Assembly (NCBI GenBank): GCA_025992895.1 | Contig: DAJPGA010000001.1 | Coordinates: 2,186,001 to 2,250,000 of the forward strand | Length of the DNA stretch: 64,000 nt | DNA from: Veillonellaceae bacterium | GTDB lineage: Bacteria; Bacillota; Negativicutes; Veillonellales; Dialisteraceae | Reading direction: 5' to 3' | In this document: one piece after another, positions 16,369 to 24,620 of the stretch | Layout: each line of letters opens with the position of its first letter | Numbering within the stretch: the stretch's first letter is position 1 | Translations under genes and position numbers: made by a program | The notes under the pieces: model-generated | What the model was told of the DNA's origin: nothing | The model's input: the letters and a program-made list of their open reading frames with translations, nothing else | The model's database searches: none

Positions 16369-17280
16369 CTATTTATCTGAAATACCCTCTCTCATGCGCT
16401 TTTCCTCCGCTGCTCTTTCTTCCTCATCCTTGAAAAAGCGGAAGAACGATTCTGCGACGCGGCTGACAATCTGCCCTCTCCTTTTTACAAGAGACAGGGA
16501 AGACGAGAGGTTCCTTTCAGAAAGGAAAGCCATCTCCAGATTCTTCCCCCAGGAAAGAATCGACTCAGGCACGATCGCGATCCCGATCCCGGCCTCGGCC
16601 CACTGGAGGCTCGTCCGTGCATCATCCGTCACGCAGTACACCTCAGGGACTGCCATTTCCTTTTCGAACTCATCCAGGATCAGCTTCTCCCAGCGCCGGT
16701 AAATGATGACCGGCTTTTTCTCAAGCGCCTTCAGCGTCAGATCGCCGTGCGTCCTTGGAAGGACGCCCCTTGCGGCAGCGACCGCCATCCTGTCCCTTCG
16801 GATTGTCACGCGCTCAAGACCGTACGATGGGAAAGGCGTACGAAGGACGGCCACGTCCACCTTGCCCTTACGGAGCATCTCCATCTGCTCATACGTATTT
16901 CCTTCAAAAAGTTTCACGTGCACATCCGGGAACTCCTTGTGGAAAAGACGGAGCTCGCGGTAAAGCTCCTCCGAGGCGCAGGAAGAGACAAGGCCCAGGC
17001 GGAGATTTCCCTTCTGCCCCGCGCGCATCGAGCCGATTTCTTCCTTCGCCACATTCTCCAGCTCCAGGATCTCCACCGCATAGCGGTAAAGCACCTCGCC
17101 TGCCTCCGTCAGTGTGACGTGCCTCGCCCCGCGGCGAAAAAGCTCAGCGCCCAGCTCATTTTCCAGAAGACGCATCTGGTTTGAAAGAGGCGGCTGCGAA
17201 ACGTGAAGGAGCTTTGCCGCTCCTGTGATCGTTCCTTCCTCAATAATTGCCACGAAGTATCTCAGCTGCTTGATATCCAT
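16369..17280 (-). CDS. LysR family transcriptional regulator
   Basis: A regulator of 303 residues, the normal length. The N-terminal winged helix-turn-helix is at residues 1-60 (MDIKQLRYFVAIIEEGTITG then AAKLLHVSQPPLSNQM), followed by a linker helix and a periplasmic-binding-protein-like effector domain. It is divergent from the two-gene chromate-type transporter starting at 17404, and LysR regulators usually control the divergent operon. The shared 123-base gap holds an AT-rich palindrome ATATTTTAAATAT that could be part of the operator. Effector unknown. Confidence 0.93.
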   Translation of the reverse strand: MDIKQLRYFVAIIEEGTITGAAKLLHVSQPPLSNQMRLLENELGAELFRRGARHVTLTEAGEVLYRYAVEILELENVAKEEIGSMRAGQKGNLRLGLVSSCASEELYRELRLFHKEFPDVHVKLFEGNTYEQMEMLRKGKVDVAVLRTPFPSYGLERVTIRRDRMAVAAARGVLPRTHGDLTLKALEKKPVIIYRRWEKLILDEFEKEMAVPEVYCVTDDARTSLQWAEAGIGIAIVPESILSWGKNLEMAFLSERNLSSSLSLVKRRGQIVSRVAESFFRFFKDEEERAAEEKRMREGISDK

Positions 17281-17403
17281 GATCCATATCCCTTTCGTAT
17301 GGTTTCTAAAGAAATAAATATTTTAAATATGCTTCCTTACCTGCTATCATACAAGTATCAAAAAGAGAGCGCAACAACGCCCCGTCAGAAAGGACCGATC
17401 GAA

Positions 17404-17958
17404 ATGAAACTTCTGCTCGAACTTTTCCTTGTCTTTGCCAAATGCAGCGCCGTCACCTTCGGCGGAGGCTACGCCGTCCTGCCGATTCTCCAGAGAGAAA
17501 TCGTCGAAGACCGCCACTGGGCGACCGAAGACGACCTCATGGACTACTACGCCATCAGCCAGGTCACCCCAGGCATGATCGCCGTCAACGTCGCCACATT
17601 CATAGGCCTCAAACTCAAAGGCTTCTGGGGAGGCGTCTTTGCCACACTCGGCACCATCTTTCCCTCCATGGTCATCATCTCCATCATCGCCGTCTTCCTC
17701 ACCCAATTTGAAAACAACCCCATCGTCGTCCACTCCTTCGCCGGCATCCGCGCCTGCGTCTGCATCCTCATCCTCGATGCCGTCATCAAACTCGGGAAGA
17801 AATCCGTCAAAGACAAGGGCATGTTCTTCATCTTCCTTGCCATCCTCGCCCTGGCCCTCTTTGCCCCCTTCTCCCCCGTCATCTCCGTCCTCATCGCAGC
17901 CGCCGTCGGCTACTTCATGAAACCCTATGCCGATAAATCCATCAAAGGAGGCAAATGA
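17404..17958 (+). CDS. chrA: Chromate-type transporter, first half-size subunit
   Basis: A 184-residue membrane protein of the CHR family. Split (short-chain) CHR transporters are made of two half-size subunits. The conserved motif FGGGYAVLPILQREIV at about residues 19-34 and the motif SQVTPGMIAVNVATFIG at about 55-71 are clear. About five hydrophobic segments are present. The frame extends upstream to 17203 but ATG 17404 has AAAGGA at good spacing and matches the family start. It overlaps the next gene by 4 bases. Chromate efflux is the family name function; the actual substrate is not shown by sequence. Confidence 0.9.
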   Translation: MKLLLELFLVFAKCSAVTFGGGYAVLPILQREIVEDRHWATEDDLMDYYAISQVTPGMIAVNVATFIGLKLKGFWGGVFATLGTIFPSMVIISIIAVFLTQFENNPIVVHSFAGIRACVCILILDAVIKLGKKSVKDKGMFFIFLAILALALFAPFSPVISVLIAAAVGYFMKPYADKSIKGGK

Positions 17959-18527
17959 AAATGACCATTTACCTGAGCCTCATCTGGGAATTCATCAAAA
18001 CAGGCCTCTTTGCCGTAGGCGGAGGACTCGCCGCCCTCCCCTTCATCACTGACATCGGCCAGCGCACAGGCTGGTACACCACATCCGACATCGCCAACAT
18101 GATCGCCGTCGCTGAATCCTGCCCCGGGCCCTTAGGCGTCAACATGGCCACCTACGCAGGCTACCTCACCACCGGCGTCCTAGGCGGAGTCACAGCCGTC
18201 ATCGCCTTCACCATCCCGGCCATCTTCATCATCACCGCCGTCAATTCCGTCCTCAACAAATTCAGAACCAGCCAGGCCGTAGCCCGCATCTTCTATGGCC
18301 TCCGGCCCGCCTCCACAGCCCTCATCGCAGCCGCTGAAATAGGCGTCGTCAAAGTAGCCCTCCTAAACATGGACACCTTCAAAACCACAGGATCCATCGC
18401 ATCCCTCTTCAACTGGAAATGCATCATCCTAGCCGCCATCGTCTACTACACCCTCGTCAAATTCAAAAAACACCCCTTCTTCTACATCATAGCCTCCGCC
18501 GCAGCCGGCATAGCATTTGGACTGTAG
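17955..18527 (+). CDS. Chromate-type transporter, second half-size subunit
   Basis: A 190-residue partner of the preceding protein, with the corresponding motifs FAVGGGLAALPFITDIG at about residues 16-32 and AVAESCPGPLGVNMATYAGY at about 50-69. The ATG overlaps the upstream stop (ATGA), implying coupled translation in equal amounts. Both genes are rich in C-ending codons compared with the AT-rich neighbours to the right. A bidirectional terminator follows. Confidence 0.9.
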   Translation: MKMTIYLSLIWEFIKTGLFAVGGGLAALPFITDIGQRTGWYTTSDIANMIAVAESCPGPLGVNMATYAGYLTTGVLGGVTAVIAFTIPAIFIITAVNSVLNKFRTSQAVARIFYGLRPASTALIAAAEIGVVKVALLNMDTFKTTGSIASLFNWKCIILAAIVYYTLVKFKKHPFFYIIASAAAGIAFGL

Positions 18528-18551
18528 GAGAGGAACTTAAAGAATATAAAA

Positions 18552-18599
18552 AGAAGGGGCTGTGATAAAATGTACAATCATTTCATCACAGCCCCTTTT
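18552..18599. terminator. Bidirectional terminator, conserved-loop family
   Basis: AAGGGGCTGTGAT pairs with ATCACAGCCCCTT, flanked by A and T runs, so it can serve the transporter operon (plus) and the Pycsar-type operon (minus). The inner sequence GAYRAAATGT...CATTTCRTC is shared with the hairpins at 24115 and 54066. Confidence 0.85.
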
Positions 18600-18622
18600 G
18601 AAATACGTTATAAAGTTTATAC

Positions 18623-19231
18623 TTAATATGCCAGAAAATAAAATAGAATCCAACCAATATAAAATAATATACAGATCACCGATGCAATGGCTCCTTTTCG
18701 AAACCTATGCATTTTCCTTGAGCAGATACCAGAATTTATATAAGTCTCACGCATCAACTCATCAGTGAACATTTCCTCCGTAGATTCTTTAGCAAGTCGG
18801 ATATACTCCTCTGCGGAGCTCATCTTGGCAATATCTTCATAGAATATACTAAAGTTATTTGCATTCTGTGCTTTGCTGGAAAGTGCAGATTTTAGTGATG
18901 GACTCAATGCCAACAAACAATAAAATACTGCTGTCACAAGTGAAATTACAGATATTGCTGCGCATACCTTGGAGCAAGCCAATAGTAACGGATTAATTAA
19001 CACGGTTGTATCAATATAAGAAAAAATCTTATCCGCGATATATACGAATGCAGCAGCTACAAATGCAAGTACAGTGCCAAATGTACCTATCTTTGAATCC
19101 GCACTTGCAATCCATCCATTCACAAGATCCAGGTTGTACCTGCTTAGCTCTGATTGATCGTTAATCTTCTGGATATCTGACATAGTCGATGGATCATGTT
19201 GTGTGTCTCTTTTTTTCTTTTCTGTACTCAT
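18623..19231 (-). CDS. PycTM-like membrane effector (Pycsar effector family, DUF5706-like)
   Basis: A 202-residue protein with three hydrophobic segments at about residues 49-66, 82-109 and 180-200. Before the first segment is the motif NGWIASADSK (38-47), typical of Pycsar membrane effectors. FSIFYEDIAKMSSAEEYI (about 128-145) matches the family's cytoplasmic part. In known Pycsar systems a cyclic pyrimidine nucleotide made by PycC triggers the effector, which damages the inner membrane and stops the infected cell. ATG 19231 has AAAGGGG 6 bases upstream; a longer frame to 19255 is less likely. Its start lies inside the end of the E2-like gene, so the three genes form one operon. Confidence 0.82.
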   Translation of the reverse strand: MSTEKKKRDTQHDPSTMSDIQKINDQSELSRYNLDLVNGWIASADSKIGTFGTVLAFVAAAFVYIADKIFSYIDTTVLINPLLLACSKVCAAISVISLVTAVFYCLLALSPSLKSALSSKAQNANNFSIFYEDIAKMSSAEEYIRLAKESTEEMFTDELMRETYINSGICSRKMHRFRKGAIASVICILFYIGWILFYFLAY

Positions 19232-19736
19232 TAATTCCCCTTTCTCCATGAGCATAAGAAATCAATTCCAAAGACTCCGATTGACCGCACTGATATTTCT
19301 CATATGCGGTCAACATATTATCTGCCGTTTTGACACACTCCAAAATCACATTTTTAAACTGTGAAAAAGACTCAGGCACTCCCACACAAAGCAATAGCGA
19401 ACCATCTTGGCTAACACCATTAAAATGTTGATCTTTATCAGGAATCTTCTTTCGATCAATCCATTTTCCACCATAAACCAGACATCCTTTTTTATGATAA
19501 TCATAAGGGATGATCACATGAAGCCGTCTGCTGTATCTTCCCAGAAAATCAACTTCGTTAGCCCCTGTCTGATTAATGACATCTGCTCTGACGGCAGTAA
19601 TATCAAGTTCGATTGGAGAAGCAGATTTTGTCGGGAGTAGTATTCTCTTTGTAAAAGGATACTGTTCCTTTAATTCATTTATATCTGACACGACCGCCCT
19701 ATAATACTCATTGAAGTCTACAGTGCGTTCAATCAT
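19194..19736 (-). CDS. E2-like (ubiquitin-conjugating fold) protein inside a Pycsar-type operon
   Basis: A 180-residue protein. A beta-rich stretch at about residues 65-90 (RYSRRLHVIIPYDY) is followed by HFN (104-106) and DGSLLLCVG with Cys117. This H-x-N...G-x-L-C pattern is that of the active site of bacterial E2-like proteins such as those of type II CBASS. Helices follow, ending with YAHGERGINEY. No E1 or JAB-domain protein is encoded nearby. It overlaps pycC by 8 bases and the effector gene by 38. By analogy with E2-only CBASS it might prime or modify the cyclase, but that is inference. The HxN-to-Cys distance is slightly longer than in eukaryotic E2s. Confidence 0.6.
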   Translation of the reverse strand: MIERTVDFNEYYRAVVSDINELKEQYPFTKRILLPTKSASPIELDITAVRADVINQTGANEVDFLGRYSRRLHVIIPYDYHKKGCLVYGGKWIDRKKIPDKDQHFNGVSQDGSLLLCVGVPESFSQFKNVILECVKTADNMLTAYEKYQCGQSESLELISYAHGERGINEYRKEKKRHTT

Positions 19737-21060
19737 GTGCTTTCCATGCTCCGTTATAATTTTTCTTGTTATTATCTTTTTGCAATTTAGCCTCTCGAGC
19801 TCTTCTCAAAAAGTCTGCATATCCATTTTCAGTAAAATACAGCCCATCAGTTTTAGGTCTAAACAGCTTTGCAAGTAATGGTCTCTCTGTGTGAATCCTG
19901 TCATAGATTTCTTTGGAAATTACAACTTGATTTTTCTCAGCATATACATCTTCGTTCTCATCTGCCTGAATAACCGTACGTCCTAATAAAATGTTATCTT
20001 TGGAACTACGTGCACCGATTTTCGTTGCAAACAAACGCCCACATGCTTGACCAACACCAATTGATACCTGGAATTCCTTGACCTTATCAACCATTTTCAT
20101 TCCAGCTATAACAGCATCAGAGGCGCAGGAATAATCATTGTAATCATGAAATAACGCCATCTCACGATCACCCTGGAATTGTACATGAATACCTTTGCGC
20201 TCATTTACAATCTGATACATAGACATGAGGATATTCTGGGTTTTATGAGCCATTTCATCAAGATTTGCATCATCAGCATCAAATTGAGAAGTAAAATCTC
20301 TTATGTCAGCAAATACTGGTATTCCTTGTATCTTTTTACACTCAGTCTTTGATAAGTTTTCAAAAGACACCGGCTTAATTGCACGTCTAAACTGTATGTC
20401 CTGAAGATTAACACGCTGCGCTATCTCAGCAGCTCTGCTCAAATCTTTATCAAACGTATAGCTTGTAGACAGAGTACTAATTAACGCGTCAAAGTAATAC
20501 GTCTGCTCATACTTTTTGACCACCTTTGATTCCACTTTGTGGAACATTGATTTCCGACGTTCCGGCAATTCATCAAATATCGATTCAGAAATCGTAATGT
20601 GCCCTACGGGAGCAAGCCCCTGAAGCTTTGCTGCATAATTACATGCAAAACCGATAGTGGTCAATTCTTCGACTTGTTCAGCCTTGAACGTAAATTCAAA
20701 AAAGCTACCGTAACAAGCACCCGCCTGAATCTGAAAACGGACTAACGTCTTATATTTACTTATGTTTTGGGACATGTAATAAACAAGTCTTTGACTATAC
20801 TGCGTTATGGCTAATACAATTTCAAAGCACCTTATAATATCACTACTTGTCACATACATATGCAGCCGAGAGCCGGTAATCTTTTCTATGACAACCTCAT
20901 TTTGATAATGTTTCTGACCATACCCTTCAACCGCTGAAAAGAATGTATCCAAAGCTTGAATACTGTGTCTGATCTCTCCTGTTTTTGCTTCCTCTTGCTC
21001 AATAACGTCATCAAGATTCTTAATGTTGATGTAGAAGTGAATTCCTTCGTTCCTTTCCAA
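19729..21060 (-). CDS. pycC: PycC-like class III nucleotidyl cyclase with two cyclase-like halves
   Basis: A 443-residue cytoplasmic enzyme, likely a uridylate or cytidylate cyclase of an antiphage Pycsar system. The C-terminal half (about 245-400) has FADIRDFTSQF with metal Asp252 and QGDREMALF with Asp298, but the usual VNxAxR motif reads VIQADE. The N-terminal half (about 5-190) has Asn12 and Ser64 at the metal positions yet keeps GFACNYAAKLQG, with Asn141 and Lys145 at the Asn/Arg positions. The two halves could therefore build one composite active site. The start is TTG 21060 with GGAGGG 6 bases upstream. Product nucleotide cannot be told from sequence. Confidence 0.82.
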   Translation of the reverse strand: MERNEGIHFYINIKNLDDVIEQEEAKTGEIRHSIQALDTFFSAVEGYGQKHYQNEVVIEKITGSRLHMYVTSSDIIRCFEIVLAITQYSQRLVYYMSQNISKYKTLVRFQIQAGACYGSFFEFTFKAEQVEELTTIGFACNYAAKLQGLAPVGHITISESIFDELPERRKSMFHKVESKVVKKYEQTYYFDALISTLSTSYTFDKDLSRAAEIAQRVNLQDIQFRRAIKPVSFENLSKTECKKIQGIPVFADIRDFTSQFDADDANLDEMAHKTQNILMSMYQIVNERKGIHVQFQGDREMALFHDYNDYSCASDAVIAGMKMVDKVKEFQVSIGVGQACGRLFATKIGARSSKDNILLGRTVIQADENEDVYAEKNQVVISKEIYDRIHTERPLLAKLFRPKTDGLYFTENGYADFLRRAREAKLQKDNNKKNYNGAWKAHD

Positions 21061-21108
21061 AAATTTCCCTCCTTCGCACTATATATAGTATCTCTAACTC
21101 ATAACAGT

Positions 21109-21137
21109 ATTATATCATGTGCTTTGTGACTTGTAAG
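21109..21137 (-). promoter_or_regulatory. Predicted promoter of the Pycsar-type operon
   Basis: On the minus strand CTTACA (21132-21137) and a perfect TATAAT (21109-21114) are 17 bases apart, about 50 bases before the TTG start codon. No operator-like palindrome is seen, compatible with constitutive expression and control at the level of enzyme activation. Confidence 0.55.
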
Positions 21138-21310
21138 GCATTTCGTGTTGATTTTACAATCGATGAGTCCCGTATTTATCACTTACCGGAACCTATCGGT
21201 ATTTTAAAACTCCTAGTATTTTTTAAAAGGATTTACTACCATTAGAAATTTTGAACAAGTAGAAAAATCGCTTGTTTGTCTGATAAAATCCGGAAATCTT
21301 TTTACCTATC

Positions 21311-21690
21311 TTGAAAGAGGCTGATGAATACCCAAGTCCTTATCCGGCGACAAATAATCGTATAGAAGGCGATGTAAATGCACAGCTTCGAGCGATGCTC
21401 AGGAACCATCGTAGATTATCTGTTGAAAGACGAATAAAAGCGGTTTCCTGGTGGTGTTACCTGCACTCACCGAAACCGCTTTTATTCTCAGAAATATCAA
21501 GGTTATGCCGACCGATAAAAGTATTTCTACTGTCTATAATAGCATGAATTTACAACAAAAACTGGCAGATTCAATCCCAGCCTGGGGTGATGCCATAATA
21601 TGGGATGAATTCCATAATTCTGGATTTAGCTCCGTCATGACTGGGATTGATCATCACCACGTTCGTCACAGCCCCTTTCATCTCAAATAA
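21311..21690 (+). pseudogene. Remnant of an IS256/IS1249-like transposase C-terminus
   Basis: The frame from 21311 encodes ATNNRIEGDVNAQLRAMLRN and RRIKAVSWWCYLHSPKPL, closely resembling the C-terminal region of IS1249-type transposases. After about 21480 the homology continues in another frame (MPTDKSISTVYNSMNLQQKL, then AWGDAIIWDEFHNSG). So there is at least one frameshift, no N-terminal two-thirds and no terminal repeats. It is a dead fragment between the Pycsar-type operon and an acyltransferase. The 21140-21310 stretch holds nothing recognisable. Confidence 0.7.
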
Positions 21691-21710
21691 TCTATCCTAT
21701 CTCTTTAGCT

Positions 21711-22856
21711 TTAAATATGAATCACTGCTCTCACCTTAAGAACCATCCGATTCCAATATCCAAGCCACGAGTCAAAATGACGATCTATAAACCTTTCAAT
21801 ATGCGGCTCAATATACTTACCTCTTAAGAAGTCTATCGCACTGCATACAATAAAGACGCCTAAAATCTTCGCTGCCCAAAATAATAAATAATAATCACTC
21901 GTTATATAATTCAGATTTGGGAATATATGATCCCATATGATACGTCTCATGAAGAAGTCATTATCATGAATCAAGTACACGCCAAGCACAGTTCCCGCTA
22001 ACACGTTTATATACTTATTATAACGCATCTTCATTGTCGTAAATGTCAGGAACATTATAGTTGCAAGTGGTATGCCCACAACTTCTCCAAAATAGAGTGA
22101 CGTTTTACTTATAATGAAATCAGGCCTGTTAAGAATATCTCCCATAACTTCCAATGAGCCTTTGCCAAGAAAAATGAGAATTAAAGCAAAAATCAATATA
22201 CTCCTGTATTTTTTATGATAAATGCTCTTTATTTTATCCTGATAATGCAGCCGTAAATAGGCGCCAATAGAATAAACAAGAAAAAAGAACATCAATCTAT
22301 TGCTATTTATAAAATTATTCATTCCGATAACAGGAAGTATTGCATATACGGTAAACAATATCAGCAAGAAGGAAAGATACCTGTCTTTGCTCAGGGAAGT
22401 CAAAAAACTATTAATGAACGGGATGAACAACGTGAAAAGTATATAGCAAGACACAAACCAGTCTAGACCATAAAAAATTGGAATTAGATTCATCTTTACG
22501 ATATCCTTTGAGACCATCTCTGGAAATTCGATTTTAGCAAAAAGCAAGATAAGCCAAGAATAGAAAAACATCGTAGATAATAGCAGTAGAATCCTCTTGA
22601 TATTAACTTTTTTATGAACCATGAAATAGCCGGTAATCAACATAAAAAGAGAAATTCCAACCCCTTCACAATCTAAGAGTTTAACAGTCATGACCTGCCA
22701 GCTAAAAATATGCTCCATTAATCCGGACGACTGTTTCAAAGGGGAAAGAATTAATCCGTGAGCACAAAAATGATGTGCAATAATAATCAATATAGCTATG
22801 ATTCTTAATAATTCTATAGATGAATTCCTGACATGTGTATTTACTGCTTTATTCAT
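21711..22856 (-). CDS. Acyltransferase family 3 membrane protein
   Basis: A 381-residue integral membrane protein with about ten hydrophobic segments. The N-terminus SSIELLRIIAILIIIAHHFC has the conserved hydrophobic segment with an essential His typical of acyltransferase-3 proteins (OafA/WecH type), which acetylate sugars of surface polysaccharides using a cytoplasmic acyl donor. No SGNH domain is attached. It is a single gene, AT-rich compared with the housekeeping part. The likely target is the polysaccharide made by the locus at 27-52 kb, but the specific sugar cannot be deduced. Confidence 0.85.
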   Translation of the reverse strand: MNKAVNTHVRNSSIELLRIIAILIIIAHHFCAHGLILSPLKQSSGLMEHIFSWQVMTVKLLDCEGVGISLFMLITGYFMVHKKVNIKRILLLLSTMFFYSWLILLFAKIEFPEMVSKDIVKMNLIPIFYGLDWFVSCYILFTLFIPFINSFLTSLSKDRYLSFLLILFTVYAILPVIGMNNFINSNRLMFFFLVYSIGAYLRLHYQDKIKSIYHKKYRSILIFALILIFLGKGSLEVMGDILNRPDFIISKTSLYFGEVVGIPLATIMFLTFTTMKMRYNKYINVLAGTVLGVYLIHDNDFFMRRIIWDHIFPNLNYITSDYYLLFWAAKILGVFIVCSAIDFLRGKYIEPHIERFIDRHFDSWLGYWNRMVLKVRAVIHI

Positions 22857-23112
22857 GGATGAAAATACCTCAGAAAATTAATGTAGTAAGTTCTCAGATG
22901 TCTCAATAGCTGTGATAGCCTTCCATACCAATTTGAGCCTTATTGCTTTACCAATAAGCTCATGCTATCACATTTCTATACGTATAAACAATGGTTATAT
23001 ATCATTTTAGCAGCTTAAATGTATTCATACATTTCACGCAAATCTTATTTGTCCCAAATCCTACTCATGCTATACTGAAAAAAGAAATCATCCGCCAGAA
23101 AGGAATTACATC

Positions 23113-23454
23113 ATGAACATCCAGATCTTCGGAACCAAGAAATGCTTTGACACAAAGAAAGCCATCCGCTACTTCAAAGAAAGAAACATAAAAGCTCAAT
23201 TCATTGACCTGAAAGAAAAAGACCTCAGTATGGGAGAACTAAGGAGTATCAAACAAGCCGTCGGAGGCATCGACAACCTCATCGATCCCGATGCCAAAGA
23301 CAAAGACGCTCTCGCCCTCATCAAGTACATCAGCGAAGACGCCAAGGACATCAACCTCATAGAAAATCCCCAGATCCTGAAAACTCCCATCGTAAGAAAC
23401 GGCAAACAAGCCACCGTTGGCTACCAGCCAGATATTTGGAAAAACTGGAAATAA
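23113..23454 (+). CDS. ArsC/Spx-family thioredoxin-fold protein
   Basis: A 113-residue cytoplasmic protein of the arsenate reductase-like family (ArsC/Spx/YffB). It opens MNIQIFGTKKCFDTKKAIRY with a single active-site-like Cys at position 12 and no CxxC pair. The conserved LKTPIVRNGKQATVGY segment near the C-terminus has the family's cis-Pro region and a basic residue after it. AAAGGA stands 9 bases before ATG. No RNA polymerase-binding or arsenic-resistance neighbour is present, so whether it is a reductase or a regulator is open. Confidence 0.85.
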   Translation: MNIQIFGTKKCFDTKKAIRYFKERNIKAQFIDLKEKDLSMGELRSIKQAVGGIDNLIDPDAKDKDALALIKYISEDAKDINLIENPQILKTPIVRNGKQATVGYQPDIWKNWK

Positions 23455-23499
23455 CAAAAAAGGGGCTGTGACAAAATTCACTAAAATGCTGCTTTTTCC

Positions 23500-24050
23500 T
23501 TTTCTCGAACGAAGCTATATAAGTTTAAAACAAATGAGAACTGATTTCTTTTGTTGTTTCGCAGAGCTGTCTCCGTAGGAGAAAGTGCCCAGCCCATCAT
23601 TTTTCTGATGCTGGGCGAAAGTGGTGCAGTTTATGAAAAGGCGAAGCATCATCGCTCAGGGTGTTGACCTTGCGCCGAAGGAGAAGGTCCTGGCGAAGCC
23701 GGGGAATACAGTAGTTCTCGAGCAAAGCTATATAAGTTCAAAACAAATAAGAACTGATTTCTTTTGTTTCTCATCGCCGAGCTTCCCCCAACGGAGGGAA
23801 GTGCCCGAAGGGCGATAGGGGTGCAGTTTATGAAAAGGCGAAGCATCATCGCTCAGGGTGTTGACCTTGCGCCGAAGGAGAAGGTCCTGGTGAAGCCGGG
23901 GAATACAGTAGTTCTCGAGCAAAGCTATATAAGTTCAAAACAAATAAGAACTGATTTCTTTTGTTTCTCATCGCCGAGCTTCCCCCAACGGAGGGAAGTG
24001 CCCGAAGGGCGATAGGGGTGCAGTTTCTAAAAAGGCGAAGCATCCTTTGA
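23500..24050 (+). repeat. 197-bp tandem direct repeat with a diverged leading copy
   Basis: GTGCAGTTTATGAAAAGGCG starts at 23624 and again at 23821, and a variant (GTGCAGTTTCTAAAAAGGCG) at 24018, giving two full units of exactly 197 bases that differ at only a few positions, plus a truncated third. A more diverged unit with an extra hairpin (CCCAGC...GCTGGG) precedes them from about 23500. Each unit carries CTCGAGCAAAGCTATATAAG and TTCCC/GGGAAGTGCCC inverted motifs. Open frames of 65-83 codons inside lack ribosome sites and simply reflect the repeats. Confidence 0.85.
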
Positions 24051-24114
24051 GGTTTTCAGATATAACCAATAAATACATTTGCTAGATAATCCTTTAATGG
24101 AATATTCCAATCGC

Positions 24115-24162
24115 AAAAGTGGCAGTGACGAAATGTTTACGCATTCCATCACTGCCACTTTT
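24115..24162. terminator. Bidirectional terminator, conserved-loop family
   Basis: AAAAGTGGCAGTGA pairs with TCACTGCCACTTTT. The interior GACGAAATGT...CATTCCATC resembles the hairpins at 18552 and 54066. It ends the small membrane-protein gene on the minus strand. Confidence 0.8.
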
Positions 24163-24177
24163 CATATTCCAAACCAT

Positions 24178-24462
24178 TCATAAAAGAAAAATTAATACAA
24201 AAGGCCAAAGGCTAGCACCCGACACTATCAACACAATCACAAAAGGAATACAAATTATAAAGAAAAGTATAGAAAAAAGTACTTCGTACCATCTCGGTTG
24301 TTCTTCTATGAACCATGACAACATAGTAACGATTAAAACGAACGCGATAGGAACTAAGATATAAATCATGACCAAGGTTGGATAGAAAAGATCACTGATA
24401 AACTCTCTAATGACCATAAAGGACCCAATCCAAAGAGCAAAAAAGCCAAGAACGTACTTCAT
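24178..24462 (-). CDS. Small three-helix membrane protein, unknown function
   Basis: A 94-residue hydrophobic protein with three or four membrane segments (about residues 3-20, 28-50 and 60-92), and the pair EEQPRWYE in the loop between the second and third. I do not recognise the family. ATG 24462 has AGAGGG 8 bases upstream; the frame can be extended to GTG 24471. It lies just downstream of the zinc-hook ATPase gene on the same strand but is separated from it by about 150 bases and is followed by its own terminator. A role next to a toxin-like ATPase is possible but unsupported. Confidence 0.5.
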   Translation of the reverse strand: MKYVLGFFALWIGSFMVIREFISDLFYPTLVMIYILVPIAFVLIVTMLSWFIEEQPRWYEVLFSILFFIICIPFVIVLIVSGASLWPFVLIFLL

Positions 24463-24620
24463 CCGCTCCACCCTCTCAAATAATCCCGATCAGCTTCCCT
24501 TCTATTTTTATTATAGGGTTAAATTCGGTGGGGAGCAATGAGACGGAATCAATACTGATGGTAAGAAATTGATAACAAAAGGGGAATAATTAAGACTGAT
24601 TACACTCTTTCAAAATACTA

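Noticed and set aside
23621..24043. Open frames of 65-83 codons on both strands
   Set aside because: They repeat with the 197-bp tandem unit, lack ribosome sites and encode low-information peptides.
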